DNA from: Sphingomonas soli NBRC 100801
GTDB lineage: Bacteria > Pseudomonadota > Alphaproteobacteria > Sphingomonadales > Sphingomonadaceae
Direction: 5' to 3'
Length of the DNA: 64,000 bases
NCBI RefSeq assembly: GCF_001591025.1
Contig: NZ_BCTZ01000009.1
Coordinates: 248,001-312,000, forward strand
Below are positions 17,475 to 27,188 of this stretch, piece after piece. Position 1 is the first letter of the stretch. Every line of letters starts with the position of its first letter. The notes below the pieces were generated by a model. That model was not told where the DNA came from, searched no databases, and saw only the letters and a list, made by a program, of their open reading frames with translations. The translations under genes and the position numbers were made by a program.

Positions 17475-18923
17475 GTGGAATACGACCTTCTCATCGTCGG
17501 CGGCGGGATCAACGGCTGCGCGATTGCGCGCGAGGCGAGCCTGTACGGGCTGAAGGTGCTGCTCGTCGAAAAGGATGACCTCGCCAGCCATACCAGCTCG
17601 GCTTCGACCAAGCTGATCCATGGCGGGCTGCGCTATCTGGAGAGCTATGAATTCCGGCTGGTGCGCGAGGCGCTGCACGAGCGCGAAAGGCTGCTGAGCG
17701 CCGCACCGCACCTGATCCGCCCGATGACCTTCGTGCTGCCGCACGCGCATTCGGTGCGGCCCTGGTGGATGGTGCGGACCGGACTGTATCTTTACGACGT
17801 GCTGGCGGGGACATCCTCGCTCCCCCGCTCGCGCGTGCTGCATGCGCGTGACCGCACCTTCACCGATCCGCTCAAGGGCGATCACAAGGGCTTCGTCTAT
17901 TCGGACGCCTGGGTGGACGACAGCCGCCTGACGCTGGCCAATGCCGTGGACGCGGCGGCGCATGATGCGGAGATCGCTACGCGCACCGAATTGCTCTCCG
18001 CACGGCGCGGCGGCGATGGCTGGACCGCCGAGCTTTCCGATGGCCGCACGGTGCAGGCGCGCATGCTGGTCAACGCCGCCGGGCCATGGGTGGCGAAGCT
18101 GCTGGAGCGGCTGCACGTCACGACCCGCTCGCGCGTGCGGCTGGTGAAGGGCAGCCATATCGTGGTGCCGCGCCTGTTCGAGGGCGAGCACGCCTATATC
18201 CTCCAGCAGCCCGACCGCCGGATCGTCTTCGCCATCCCCTATGAAGGCGGCTTCACCGAGATCGGCACGACCGATGTGCCGGTCCAGCGGCCCGAGGATG
18301 CGGTCTGCTCGGACGAGGAGGTGCGCTATCTGTGCGAGGCGGTGAACCGTTATTTCACCCGCCAGATCACCGAGGCGGACGTGGTCAGCAAATGGTCCGG
18401 CGTGCGCCCGCTGCATGACGACGGCGAAGCACGGGCGCAGAATGTGACGCGCGATTATGTGCTGGAGACCGATAGCGAAGGCCCGCCGCTGCTGTCCGTA
18501 TTCGGCGGCAAGATCACCACCGCGCGGGCGCTGGCCGAGGAGGCGATGGAAAAGATCGCGCCGCTGCTGGGCATCGAGCATCGCCACAAGACCCGCGCGC
18601 GAATGTTCCCCGGCGGGGCCATCGCGAGCTTCGACGATTGGCTGGCCAAGGCGCAGGCGCGCTGGCCGTTCCTAGGCGCGTATCGCGCGCAGCGCATGGC
18701 GCATGCCTATGGCCGCTGCATGGAGGACATGCTGCGCGGGATCGGGGACGAAGCAGGCATGGGCCAGGATCTGGGCGGCGGGCTGACCGAGGTGGAAGTG
18801 CGCTGGATGCGCGATCACGAATGGGCGCGCACGGCCGAAGACGTGCTGTGGCGGCGATCGAAGATCGGGCTGCACGCCATGCCCGGGATGACGGAACGGG
18901 TGGAGAGGGTGCTGGCGGAGTGA
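17475..18923 (+). CDS. glpD: Aerobic glycerol-3-phosphate dehydrogenase
   Basis: FAD-dependent membrane-associated enzyme that oxidises sn-glycerol 3-phosphate to dihydroxyacetone phosphate and feeds electrons to quinone. The 482-residue protein opens with the dinucleotide-binding motif DLLIVGGGINGCAIAREAS, followed by SSASTKLIHGGLRYLESYEF and, later, GGKITTARALAEEAM, all GlpD signatures. It starts at GTG 17475. No glpK or glpF is adjacent, so it is probably used in phospholipid/glycerol turnover. Confidence 0.94.
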   Translation: MEYDLLIVGGGINGCAIAREASLYGLKVLLVEKDDLASHTSSASTKLIHGGLRYLESYEFRLVREALHERERLLSAAPHLIRPMTFVLPHAHSVRPWWMVRTGLYLYDVLAGTSSLPRSRVLHARDRTFTDPLKGDHKGFVYSDAWVDDSRLTLANAVDAAAHDAEIATRTELLSARRGGDGWTAELSDGRTVQARMLVNAAGPWVAKLLERLHVTTRSRVRLVKGSHIVVPRLFEGEHAYILQQPDRRIVFAIPYEGGFTEIGTTDVPVQRPEDAVCSDEEVRYLCEAVNRYFTRQITEADVVSKWSGVRPLHDDGEARAQNVTRDYVLETDSEGPPLLSVFGGKITTARALAEEAMEKIAPLLGIEHRHKTRARMFPGGAIASFDDWLAKAQARWPFLGAYRAQRMAHAYGRCMEDMLRGIGDEAGMGQDLGGGLTEVEVRWMRDHEWARTAEDVLWRRSKIGLHAMPGMTERVERVLAE

Positions 18924-18985
18924 GCGGTTGCGCTGTCGGGGGTTGCCGCGCCGACGTCTGGACGTCCACCAAAAGCGAGTGGCGG

Positions 18986-19591
18986 CTACCAGCGATAGTT
19001 GAAGCTGATGCTGATCCGGTGCTCGCTGCCTTGCCCGGCCGGCACCTCATGCCGTAGCCAGCTTTCCCAGAGAAGAACGGTGCCGACTTCCGGCACGACT
19101 TCGACGAAGCTCCGCAGCATCTCCGGCGCGTCGGCCGTGCGCGTGGGCGCGGCCATCATCATCGCGTGGCGCGGATCTTCGAGCTTGAGCCCGCGCGAGC
19201 CATCCGGCAGCGCGATATAGACGGTGCCGGAAACCACGCTGTGCGGGTGGATATGGCTGTTATGCCCGCCATCGCCGTCCAGCACATTGACCCACAGGCT
19301 GTCGAGCTTGAGCTTCCGGCCCGCGAGATCGAACGCGCAATCCTTCGCGAATTTGGCGACATGCTTGTCGAGCAGCCGCTTGAGATCGCCAAAGGCCGGA
19401 TCGCGGATCGGCAGATCGTTGAGCGAAGCATAGCTTGTATAGCCGCGATAGTGATGCTCTTCCGCCCAGCGCTGGCCCGCAATGTCCTGTTCGGCCAGCA
19501 TCAGGCAGCTTTGGGCAAGCTCCTCGACCAACGCCGCATCGCCGAGCGGCGCTTCGTAGAGCATCGAGGCGAAGAGCGGGCGCGTGCTCAA
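18986..19591 (-). CDS. 2OG-Fe(II) oxygenase-like protein (TIGR02466/PF13759 type)
   Basis: A 201-residue protein with the layout of the 2OG-Fe(II) oxygenase 5 family. LFASMLYEAPLG lies at the N-terminus, HNSHIHPHSVVSGTVYIALP is the probable metal-binding strand, and LRHEVPAGQGSEHRISISFN carries the distal His and the 2-oxoglutarate-binding Arg. I place the start at TTG 19591, which overlaps the proS stop codon by 4 nt; the first ATG (19564) would remove the conserved N-terminus. Translational coupling to prolyl-tRNA synthetase is therefore likely. Substrate unknown. Confidence 0.75.
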   Translation of the reverse strand: MSTRPLFASMLYEAPLGDAALVEELAQSCLMLAEQDIAGQRWAEEHHYRGYTSYASLNDLPIRDPAFGDLKRLLDKHVAKFAKDCAFDLAGRKLKLDSLWVNVLDGDGGHNSHIHPHSVVSGTVYIALPDGSRGLKLEDPRHAMMMAAPTRTADAPEMLRSFVEVVPEVGTVLLWESWLRHEVPAGQGSEHRISISFNYRW

Positions 19592-21120
19592 TATGCGCGA
19601 CCCACGATGATGCGCTCCACAGCGGGGTCGCCGGTGAAGATGCACGCGCCGTTCGCCGGGGCCGCATCGCCGGGCACGTTGCGCAGGGTTAGCTTGAGCG
19701 CCTTGAGCTTCTCGACAACGCCGTCGAGCGCGGCGCCGGTAGGCTTCGACCAATTGACCTCAAGCCAGCCCGGATATTTCGTGCCTTCTGCGAAATGCGC
19801 GGCAAGATCGACGAAATCGGTGACGTCGCGGCGGATATTGGCATGCATCCGTGCGCGCGCATCGGCATGCAGCCCGGCCTGGATCTCTTCCAGCAGGGCG
19901 CTTGCCTGTGCGGCGAAATCGCTCCTGGCGATCACCGCTGAATCGATCTTGCCGTCCTCGCGGTAGAGCCGGTCGCGGCGGATGGCCGAGACGTTGCCGC
20001 CTGCCATGTCGCGGCCGCCGACCTCGATGATGACCGGCGCACCCTTCTTGACCCAGCCCCAGCGCTTGGTCGCGGCCTTGCCGAACTTCAGATCGAGCAG
20101 CGCGCGAACGGGCTCGCCCAGCGCCGACAGCTTGGCGAGATCGGCCTGAAGCCCCTTGCAATAGTCGATCAGCGCGGCGTCTTCGTCATTGTCGCGCAGC
20201 ATCGGCACGATCACGATCTGCCAAGGCGCGATGCGGGGCGGCACGCGCAGGCCATCATCATCGCCATGCACCATGATGACGCCGCCGATCATGCGGGTGG
20301 AGACGCCCCAGCTCGTGGTCTGGGCAAGCTCGTGCTCGCCTTCCGAATTCTGGAAGCGGATGTCCTGGGCACTGGAGAACGTGGTACCGAGGAAATGCGA
20401 GGTGCCCGCCTGGAGCGCCTTGCCATCCTGCATCATCGCTTCGATCGAATAGGTGGCGACCGCGCCGGGGAAACGCTCATTCTCGGGCTTCTCGCCCGCG
20501 ACCACCGGCATTGCCAGGCAGGTTTCGGCGAAGTCCCGATAGACTTCGAGCATCTTCAGCGTCTCTTCGCGCGCCTCGCTCTCGGTCGCATGGGCGGTAT
20601 GACCTTCCTGCCAGAGGAACTCGGTGGTGCGCAGGAACATGCGGGTGCGCATCTCCCAGCGGACGACATTGGCCCATTGATTGATCAGCACGGGCAGATC
20701 GCGCCACGACTGGACCCAGCGGCTGAACGCTGCGCCGATCACCGTTTCCGAAGTCGGACGGACGACGAGAGGCTCTTCGAGCCTGGCTGCGGGATCGGGC
20801 ACCAGCTTACCGTCCTTCTGGACGAGGCGATGGTGTGTGACGACCGCCATTTCCTTCGCGAAGCCATCGACATGCTCCGCTTCCTTCTCGAAATAAGAGA
20901 GGGGAATGAAGAGCGGGAAATAGCAATTCTCATGCCCCGTCGCCTTGATGCGATCGTCGAGCAGGCGCTGCACGCGCTCCCAGATGCCATAGCCCCACGG
21001 CCGGATGACCATGCATCCGCGCACGCCGCTTTCCTCGGCCAGATCGGCCTCCGAAATGACGGACTGATACCAGGCGGCGAAATCGGCTTCGCGCGTGACG
21101 GGGAGTGCATGCTTGATCAT
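19588..21120 (-). CDS. proS: Prolyl-tRNA synthetase, archaeal/eukaryotic-like type
   Basis: Charges tRNA-Pro. The 510-residue protein shows the archaeal/eukaryotic-type ProRS pattern: ADFAAWYQSVISEADLAEES, VRGCMVIRPWGYGIWE, LVVRPTSETVIGAAFSRW, motif 3 TSWGVSTRMIGG, and the terminal Tyr (GRAY) conserved in this type. The bacterial type (about 570 residues with an editing insertion) and the short alphaproteobacterial type (about 440) look different. ATG 21120 matches the family N-terminus; an upstream GTG at 21156 is less likely. The gene end overlaps the 2OG oxygenase-like gene. Confidence 0.93.
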   Translation of the reverse strand: MIKHALPVTREADFAAWYQSVISEADLAEESGVRGCMVIRPWGYGIWERVQRLLDDRIKATGHENCYFPLFIPLSYFEKEAEHVDGFAKEMAVVTHHRLVQKDGKLVPDPAARLEEPLVVRPTSETVIGAAFSRWVQSWRDLPVLINQWANVVRWEMRTRMFLRTTEFLWQEGHTAHATESEAREETLKMLEVYRDFAETCLAMPVVAGEKPENERFPGAVATYSIEAMMQDGKALQAGTSHFLGTTFSSAQDIRFQNSEGEHELAQTTSWGVSTRMIGGVIMVHGDDDGLRVPPRIAPWQIVIVPMLRDNDEDAALIDYCKGLQADLAKLSALGEPVRALLDLKFGKAATKRWGWVKKGAPVIIEVGGRDMAGGNVSAIRRDRLYREDGKIDSAVIARSDFAAQASALLEEIQAGLHADARARMHANIRRDVTDFVDLAAHFAEGTKYPGWLEVNWSKPTGAALDGVVEKLKALKLTLRNVPGDAAPANGACIFTGDPAVERIIVGRAY

Positions 21121-21176
21121 GAAGCGCGGATAGCGGGGACTTGTTCGCGGGTCCACCGTGGAGCAAGGCCCGCCAT

Positions 21177-22076
21177 ATGACTCACCGCGCCGATCATGTC
21201 CCGAAAGGCATCGCGCTGCGCCTGCTCGCGATCTTCGCGCTGGCGAGCATGATGGCGCTGGTCAAATATGCGGAGGCGGGCGGCGCGAGCTTGCCCGAAT
21301 TGCTGTTCTTCCGCCAGGCATGCGCCCTGCCCATCGTGTTGATCTGGCTGGCGAACGGCCCCGGCCTTTCCAGCCTCCGCACCAAACGGATCGGATCGCA
21401 TGCCCGGCGCACCGTGATCGGGCTGTGCGGGATGCTGGGCAATTTCGGCGCGGTGATGCTGTTGCCGCTGGCCGAAGCAACCACGCTGGGCTTCACCGTG
21501 CCGCTCTTCGCGACGATTCTAGCGGTGATCGTGTTACACGAGACGGTGGGCTGGCACCGCTGGGCGGCGGTTGCGGTAGGGTTCGCCGGCATATTGATCG
21601 TCGCGCAGCCGGGCAGCGGGCATTTCGGCATGATCGGTGCGCTCGTCGGGCTGGCGGGCGCGATGTTCACCGCGTGGGTCTCGATCGAGCTGCGCCAGCT
21701 CAGCCGCACCGAGAATACCGGGACGATCGTCTTCTGGTTCTCGCTGCTTTCGCTCGTCCCCCTGGGGATCGCCTATCTGTTCGTCGCACAGGCACATCCT
21801 GCCTGGGTATGGGTGGCGATGCTCGCGGCGGGGGTCAGCGGCGGGGTCGGCCAGCTTGCGCTGACCGGAGCGCTGCGCTTCGCGCCGGTCAGCGCCGTGC
21901 TGCCGATGGATTATTCGAGCCTGATCTGGGCGACCCTGTACGGCCTGTTGCTGTTCGGCGTGCTGCCCACCCCCGCCACCTGGATCGGCGCACCGGTCAT
22001 CATCGCAAGCGGCCTCTATATCGTCTGGCGCGAGCGGGTGCGCCATCAGGAGCTGGCGACCGAGCCGGGCGTCTAG
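21177..22076 (+). CDS. DMT-superfamily (EamA) transporter
   Basis: An integral membrane protein of 299 residues with about ten hydrophobic helices in two EamA repeats. Examples are LFFRQACALPIVLIWLA and TTLGFTVPLFATILAVIVLHE in the first repeat, and SAVLPMDYSSLIWATLYGLL in the second. It probably exports metabolites such as amino acids or nucleosides; the substrate is unknown. ATG 21177 has GGAGCAAGG upstream. It is divergent from proS (56 bp) and overlaps the convergent methyltransferase by 4 nt. Confidence 0.88.
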   Translation: MTHRADHVPKGIALRLLAIFALASMMALVKYAEAGGASLPELLFFRQACALPIVLIWLANGPGLSSLRTKRIGSHARRTVIGLCGMLGNFGAVMLLPLAEATTLGFTVPLFATILAVIVLHETVGWHRWAAVAVGFAGILIVAQPGSGHFGMIGALVGLAGAMFTAWVSIELRQLSRTENTGTIVFWFSLLSLVPLGIAYLFVAQAHPAWVWVAMLAAGVSGGVGQLALTGALRFAPVSAVLPMDYSSLIWATLYGLLLFGVLPTPATWIGAPVIIASGLYIVWRERVRHQELATEPGV

Positions 22077-22657
22077 CCGCGGCGATAGACCAGCATCAGA
22101 TTATTGGCGGGCATCGGAGTGATCCGCTGTAGCGCCAGCCCGTTCGCGGTGGCCTCACGCGTCACGTCCTCGACATGGCGAAGGCCGTAATAAGGCGACT
22201 TTTCCTTGAGCCACAATTCGAACTGCTCGTTCGAGGGCGCGGTGGGCACGCCCTGCTGGCGATATGGGCCGTAGAGGATCAGCGGCGCGCCCATCGGCAG
22301 CAGCCGCCCTGCCCCGGCCATCAGGCCCAAAGTCGCGGCCCAGGGGCTGATATGGACCATGTTGATGCACAGGATCGCGTCCGCCTGCACCACGGGCCAT
22401 TCGCCCGCCGCATCGATCGCCAGCGGCGCGCGGACATTGGCGAGGCCTTCGGTCCATGCGGCGATCGAGGACAGCGCATCGGGATCGGGATCGCTCGGCT
22501 GCCATGCTAGCGCGGGGAAGCGCCCGGCGAAGAATGCGCAATGCTCGCCGGTGCCGCTGGCGATTTCCAGCACCTGGCCACTGGCAGGCAGCGTCTCGCC
22601 GAGCACTTCAGCGATCGGATCGCGGTTGCGCTCCGTGGCGGGGGCGTAGCGCTTCAC
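22073..22657 (-). CDS. DUF938 family SAM-dependent methyltransferase-like protein
   Basis: A 194-residue Rossmann-fold protein. The N-terminus KRYAPATERNRDPIAEVLGE followed by VLEIASGTGEHCAFFA (SAM-binding motif I), and the later DAILCINMVHISPW and LILYGPYRQQG, are characteristic of DUF938. Substrate unknown. It starts 4 nt before the end of the upstream minus-strand gene (ATGA overlap), so the two are translated together. Confidence 0.87.
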   Translation of the reverse strand: MKRYAPATERNRDPIAEVLGETLPASGQVLEIASGTGEHCAFFAGRFPALAWQPSDPDPDALSSIAAWTEGLANVRAPLAIDAAGEWPVVQADAILCINMVHISPWAATLGLMAGAGRLLPMGAPLILYGPYRQQGVPTAPSNEQFELWLKEKSPYYGLRHVEDVTREATANGLALQRITPMPANNLMLVYRRG

Positions 22658-23166
22658 GCCCCGCGCGCTTCGGCGAGCAGGCGGCGAGCGCGGAGAAACA
22701 TCTCCACACGCTGCGCCGTCAGCAGCGCAAGCGCGAAGGCGATCAGTATGTCGGCCATCGCGGCGATGTCGATATGGACGCCGGGCACGCCCAGCGCCTC
22801 TGCGTTCCGCACGCCCAGCCGCGCGGCGATCAGAACAAAAATCAGCACGATGGCGGCCATCGATCCCTTCTGGCGGACTTCATGCGTTTCGGGATCGACG
22901 CTGATCCGCGTCATCCTTCCCCACCACCAGCCGAACCCTGCGCCCGCCGCCATCGCCGCCGCACACCACAACCAGACGATGCCGGCGGGCGGCATGTGCC
23001 AGAAGACGAAGCATGCGATCAGCAGGTAAAGCGCCGGCGCGATCCAGAGCCGCTCGACCTTGAGCGTGCGCTCGCGCCGCATGCTCCGCAGGCGAAACGC
23101 TAGAACGGTGATAAGGATGACGGCGACAATGACGTAGCCGAGCCAGCCCGGGGATTCGGATTCCAT
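22654..23166 (-). CDS. Small membrane protein, CcdC-like (DUF1453)
   Basis: A 170-residue protein with about five transmembrane helices (GYVIVAVILITVLAFRL; LWIAPALYLLIACFVFW; WLWCAAAMAAGAGFGWWW; SMAAIVLIFVLIAARLG; DILIAFALALLTAQ). The pattern and the WGRMTRISVDPETHEV loop resemble CcdC/DUF1453 proteins. No enzymatic residues are evident. First gene of a two-gene unit with the DUF938 methyltransferase. Confidence 0.65.
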   Translation of the reverse strand: MESESPGWLGYVIVAVILITVLAFRLRSMRRERTLKVERLWIAPALYLLIACFVFWHMPPAGIVWLWCAAAMAAGAGFGWWWGRMTRISVDPETHEVRQKGSMAAIVLIFVLIAARLGVRNAEALGVPGVHIDIAAMADILIAFALALLTAQRVEMFLRARRLLAEARGA

Positions 23167-23242
23167 GGCGGCGCATCATTACGCTTCGCAAACGAAAGGC
23201 AAGCCGTTGCGATGCGCCGCATTCCGGTTCATCACCCGCAAC

Positions 23243-23719
23243 ATGAAGATCGATGCCGACAGTCCGCGCGTGAAATTCCCGCCGCCCCTCGCCTTTATCG
23301 GCACGCTGCTGGCGGGCTGGGTGCTGGAGCGCTGGATCGGCGAACCGGCGATCCCGGTGATCCCCTATTCGCTGCTCCACACGATGGGGATGGTCGCATT
23401 GGTGCTCGGCGCGGCGGTGATCCTGACCGCGCAGGGGCTGTTCCTGCGTTCCAGAACCGATTCGCGGCCGTGGAAGGCGGATAGCGACCTCATCCTCGAC
23501 GGCGTGTACAAATGGTCGCGCAACCCGATGTATCTGGGGATGGCGCTGGTCTATCTGGGCATCACGATGCTCAACGACAGCGGGACGCAATTGTGCCTGC
23601 TGCTGCCGCTGCTGTTCGTCATCCAGAAGGAAGTGATCGAGCCGGAGGAAGCGTATCTGGCGAGCCGATTCGGAGAGCCGTATCTGGCATACAAGGCCAG
23701 CGTGCGGCGCTGGATCTAG
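23243..23719 (+). CDS. Isoprenylcysteine carboxyl methyltransferase-family membrane protein
   Basis: A 158-residue membrane protein. The C-terminal half has the ICMT/phospholipid methyltransferase signature GVYKWSRNPMYLGMALVYLG and later EEAYLASRFGEPYLAYKASV. It probably methylates a lipid or small molecule using SAM. ATG 23243 (MKIDADSPR) is preferred; the 26 extra residues from an upstream ATG at 23165 look unstructured and overlap the divergent gene. Confidence 0.82.
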   Translation: MKIDADSPRVKFPPPLAFIGTLLAGWVLERWIGEPAIPVIPYSLLHTMGMVALVLGAAVILTAQGLFLRSRTDSRPWKADSDLILDGVYKWSRNPMYLGMALVYLGITMLNDSGTQLCLLLPLLFVIQKEVIEPEEAYLASRFGEPYLAYKASVRRWI

Positions 23720-23726
23720 CCGGAGG

Positions 23727-23754
23727 CGTCATCCCCGCGATAGCAGGGATGACG
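23727..23754. repeat. Single REP hairpin
   Basis: CGTCATCCCTG-like arms with a short loop (ends CGTCATCC...GGATGACG, inner CCCCGCGATAGCAGGG). One compact copy of the repeat family between two converging genes; it may serve as a bidirectional terminator. Confidence 0.75.
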
Positions 23755-23761
23755 GAATCGC

Positions 23762-24115
23762 TTACTTCCGCGCCTTGCGAGCCGCGTAGCGGGCGTCGCG
23801 CTTGGCCTTCTGCTCCTCGGCGGTGGGGAGCATGAACGAGCGGGCGAGCTTTTCCTTCGCCTCGCGCGCAGCTTCCTCGGCCGCGGCCTTGGCGGCGGCT
23901 TCCTCGGCGGCCTTGGCGGCCTTTTCCGCCTCGATCGCGGCCTTTTTCGCCGCGCGCTTCTCGGCCTCTTCGGCTTCCTTCTTCAACCGCGCAGCCTTGC
24001 GCTCGGCCAGCTCGGCCTCGCTCAGCTTGGGCGCCGCCTTGAGCTTTTCGAGCAGCGCCTTCTTCGCGTCGGCGGAACGGCCGGCGCGGTCGCGGAAAGT
24101 ATCGTTATACGTCAT
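23762..24115 (-). CDS. DUF6481 family coiled-coil protein
   Basis: A 117-residue, highly charged protein. From about residue 28 to 95 it is almost all Ala, Glu and Lys and is predicted to form one long helix or coiled coil. Ends: FRDRAGRSADAKKALLEKL and LPTAEEQKAKRDARYAARKA. This matches DUF6481, widespread in sphingomonads and of unknown function. It lies 24 bp after gcvPB on the same strand. Confidence 0.8.
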   Translation of the reverse strand: MTYNDTFRDRAGRSADAKKALLEKLKAAPKLSEAELAERKAARLKKEAEEAEKRAAKKAAIEAEKAAKAAEEAAAKAAAEEAAREAKEKLARSFMLPTAEEQKAKRDARYAARKARK

Positions 24116-24139
24116 CGTGCAGTCATAACTCCTGAGCGG

Positions 24140-25711
24140 CTATTCCGCTGCTTGCGCCCCGACAGGCTCTTTCCATGCCAGCACCGGCTTGCGGGCGGCC
24201 AGCGTCTCGTCGAGACGGCGGCGCGGCGCGAAATGCGGCGCGGTTCGGATCGCGGGGTCGCCGCCCTTAGCGCGTTCGGCGACCGAACGGAAGGCATGGA
24301 TGAACTGGTCCAGCGTCGCCTTGCTCTCGGTCTCGGTCGGCTCGACCAGCATCGCGCCGTGGACGACGAGCGGGAAATAGACCGTCATCGGATGATACCC
24401 CTCGTCGATCAGCCCCTTGGCGATGTCGATCGTCGAGAAGCCCTCGGGCAGGCCCTTATCGCTGAAGATCGCCTCATGCATGCACGGGCCCGACTTGGCG
24501 AAGGGCGCGTCGAGCACGTCTTCCATCGAACGCAGGATGTAATTTGCGTTGAGCACCGCATCCTCGGCAACCTGGCGAAGGCCATCGGCGCCGTGGCTCA
24601 AGATGTAGGTCAGCGCGCGGGTGAACATGCCCATCTGGCCATGGAACGCGGTCATGCGACCGAAGCTGCCGGCATGATGCTCGCCCGCCGTCTCTTCCTC
24701 GACAAGGCGGAAGCCGTCCGCGGTCTTCTCGACAAAGGGCAGCGGCGCATAGGGGGTGAGCGCTTCGGAAAGCACCACCGGACCCGAACCCGGCCCCCCA
24801 CCGCCATGCGGGGTGGAGAAGGTCTTGTGGAGGTTGATGTGCATCGCATCGACGCCCAGATCGCCCGGGCGGACCCGCCCGACGATCGCGTTGAAGTTGG
24901 CGCCATCGCAATAGACATAGCCGCCCGCCGCATGCACCGCATCCGAGATCGCGCGCATGTCGCGCTCGAACAGGCCGCAGGTGTTCGGGTTGGTGATCAT
25001 CACGCCCGCGATATCCGGCCCCAGCCGCGCCTTGAGCGCTTCCAGATCGACACGGCCATCGTCGGTGGCGGGAATATCCTCCACCGTGAAGCCGGCAAAG
25101 GCCGCAGTGGCAGGGTTCGTGCCGTGCGCCGAAATGGGCACCAGCAGGATCTTGCGAGCCTGCTCGCCGCGCGCATCGAGCGCCGCGCGGATCGCCAGCA
25201 CGCCGCACAGCTCGCCGTGCGCGCCGGCCTTGGGGCTCATCGCCACCGAATGCATGCCGGTGAGCGTGATCAGCCAGTGCGCGAGCTGATCGATCACCTC
25301 GAACGCACCCTGGCAGGCGTCGACCGGGGTCAGCGGGTGCAGGTCCGCAAAGCCCGGAAGCCGCGCCATCCGCTCGTTGAGGCGCGGATTGTGCTTCATC
25401 GTGCACGAGCCGAGCGGGAACAGGCCGAGATCGATCGCGTAATTCTGGCGGCTGAGGCGGGTATAATGCCGCACCGTCTCGGGCTCGGACAGGCCGGGAA
25501 GGCCGATATCCTGGTGACGCTCAAGGCCGCCAAGGCGCGAGGTGCCTGTAGGCGCATCGCCGAAATCCACGCCGGTCTTGCTGATCGAGCCGATCTCGAA
25601 GATCAGCGGCTCTTCCAGCATCAATGCGCGGTTGCCGGTCGCGGTGGCGGCGTTGCTCTCGCCAGCCTCAGGGGTGGTCGGGCGCCAGCCGCTTGCGTTG
25701 ATATTGCTCAT
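24140..25711 (-). CDS. gcvPB: Glycine dehydrogenase (decarboxylating) subunit 2
   Basis: C-terminal half of the P-protein of the glycine cleavage system (523 residues). It carries the pyridoxal-phosphate Lys in [21 protein letters not shown], with the glycine-rich loop just after. Together with GcvPA it decarboxylates glycine and passes aminomethyl to GcvH. The split form is usual in alphaproteobacteria. The start overlaps the gcvPA stop by 4 nt (ATGA). Confidence 0.96.
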   Translation of the reverse strand: MSNINASGWRPTTPEAGESNAATATGNRALMLEEPLIFEIGSISKTGVDFGDAPTGTSRLGGLERHQDIGLPGLSEPETVRHYTRLSRQNYAIDLGLFPLGSCTMKHNPRLNERMARLPGFADLHPLTPVDACQGAFEVIDQLAHWLITLTGMHSVAMSPKAGAHGELCGVLAIRAALDARGEQARKILLVPISAHGTNPATAAFAGFTVEDIPATDDGRVDLEALKARLGPDIAGVMITNPNTCGLFERDMRAISDAVHAAGGYVYCDGANFNAIVGRVRPGDLGVDAMHINLHKTFSTPHGGGGPGSGPVVLSEALTPYAPLPFVEKTADGFRLVEEETAGEHHAGSFGRMTAFHGQMGMFTRALTYILSHGADGLRQVAEDAVLNANYILRSMEDVLDAPFAKSGPCMHEAIFSDKGLPEGFSTIDIAKGLIDEGYHPMTVYFPLVVHGAMLVEPTETESKATLDQFIHAFRSVAERAKGGDPAIRTAPHFAPRRRLDETLAARKPVLAWKEPVGAQAAE

Positions 25712-27066
25712 GCCAGCGCCTCCCGGAGCGCGGAGGCAAGCGTCTCGACGTCCTCCTTGGTAGTGGTTTCGGTGACCGCGACGATCAGGCCGTTCGCGAG
25801 CGATGCTTCGCCCGGATAGAGCCGGCCGAGCGACACGCCCGCAAGGATCCCCTTCGCCGCGAGATCGCGAACCACGGGGCGCGCCTCCTTCGAGAGCTTC
25901 AGCGTGAATTCGTTGAAGAAGCGGGGCGTCACCAGCTCGACACCCGGAACCCCCGCCAGCACCTCAGCAGCGGCGGAGGCCCCGGCATGGTTGATCGCTG
26001 CAAGCTGGCGCAGGCCCTTTTCACCCAGCAGGGTCATGTGGATCGACCAGGCGAGCGCGCACAGCACCGAGGAGGTGCAGATGTTCGAGGTCGCCTTTTC
26101 GCGGCGGATATGTTGCTCGCGCGTCGAGAGCGTCAGCACGAAGCCGCGCTTGCCCTCGGCATCCACCGTCTCGCCACAGAGGCGGCCGGGCATCTGGCGG
26201 ACCAGCTTTTCGGAGCAGGCGAACAGGCCCACATACGGCCCGCCAAACTGGAGGCCGACGCCGATCGACTGGCCCTCGCCCACGACGATGTCCGCGCCCA
26301 TTTCGCCGGGCGACTTGATCGCCCCCAGCGCCACCGGCTCGGTGACCACCGCGACGAGCAGCGCCTTCTTGGCGTGTGCGGCTTCGGCGAGCTTCGACAG
26401 ATCTGCGATACGGCCGAGGATGTCGGGATATTGCACGACGACGCACGAGGTATTGTCGTCGATCTGCGCGATCAGATCGTCCGTGTCAGGCGTTGCGCTC
26501 AGCGTCGGGATCGAGGTCACAAGCTGATCGCCGGTGAACTTCGCCATGGTGTTGGCGACCGACACGTAATGCGGATGGAGCCCGCCCGAGAGGATCGCCT
26601 TGCCGCGCTTGGTAACGCGGCGGGCCATCACGATCGCTTCCCAGCATGCCGTGGAGCCATCGTACATCGATGCGTTCGCGACGTCGCAGCCGAGCAGGCG
26701 CGCAACCTGCGACTGGAACTCGAACATCATCTGCAGCGTGCCCTGGGCGATTTCGGGCTGATACGGCGTATAGGCCGTCAGGAATTCGCCGCGCTGGATC
26801 AGGTGATCGACGCTGGCGGGAACATGATGCTTATAGGCCCCTGCCCCCAGGAAGAACGGCGCATCGCCGGCCGCAAGGTTCTTCTTCGCCAGCACGGTCA
26901 TGTGGCGCTCGACGGCAAGCTCGCTGGCATGGAGCGGCAGGCCGTGGATCGGGCCATCAAGCTGGGCAACGCCAGGGACGTCGACGAACAGATCGTCGAT
27001 CGACCTGGCGCCGATGACGCCGAGCATTTCCTGGCGATCGGTTGGGGTAAGGGGCAGATAGCGCAT
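25708..27066 (-). CDS. gcvPA: Glycine dehydrogenase (decarboxylating) subunit 1
   Basis: N-terminal half of the P-protein (452 residues), starting [19 protein letters not shown]. It includes [19 protein letters not shown] and [20 protein letters not shown], which are GcvPA signatures. It forms a heterodimer with GcvPB. It is separated from gcvH by 122 bp that contain a repeat element, so transcription of gcvPA either reads through the repeat or has its own promoter. Confidence 0.96.
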   Translation of the reverse strand: MRYLPLTPTDRQEMLGVIGARSIDDLFVDVPGVAQLDGPIHGLPLHASELAVERHMTVLAKKNLAAGDAPFFLGAGAYKHHVPASVDHLIQRGEFLTAYTPYQPEIAQGTLQMMFEFQSQVARLLGCDVANASMYDGSTACWEAIVMARRVTKRGKAILSGGLHPHYVSVANTMAKFTGDQLVTSIPTLSATPDTDDLIAQIDDNTSCVVVQYPDILGRIADLSKLAEAAHAKKALLVAVVTEPVALGAIKSPGEMGADIVVGEGQSIGVGLQFGGPYVGLFACSEKLVRQMPGRLCGETVDAEGKRGFVLTLSTREQHIRREKATSNICTSSVLCALAWSIHMTLLGEKGLRQLAAINHAGASAAAEVLAGVPGVELVTPRFFNEFTLKLSKEARPVVRDLAAKGILAGVSLGRLYPGEASLANGLIVAVTETTTKEDVETLASALREALA

Positions 27067-27088
27067 GACGATTTCCCAAAGCCGTAGC

Positions 27089-27184
27089 CGTCACCCCAGC
27101 GAAGGCTGGGGTCTCAGGCGGCAAGCGCGACGGCTGCGACGTCGCGCCAGGTGGCACGAGATCCCGGCTTTCGCCGGGATGACG
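27089..27184. repeat. REP-type repeat inside the gcv operon
   Basis: Left arm CGTCACCCCAGCGAAGGCTG and right arm CCCGGCTTTCGCCGGGATGACG with about 50 bp between. The two arms belong to slightly different subtypes. It fills the gcvPA-gcvH gap and could adjust relative expression by stabilising or ending upstream mRNA. Confidence 0.8.
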
Positions 27185-27188
27185 GTAG

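Noticed and set aside
24152..25819. 555-codon frame antisense to gcvPB
   Set aside because: GcvPB has the PLP Lys motif and full length; the antisense frame has no support.
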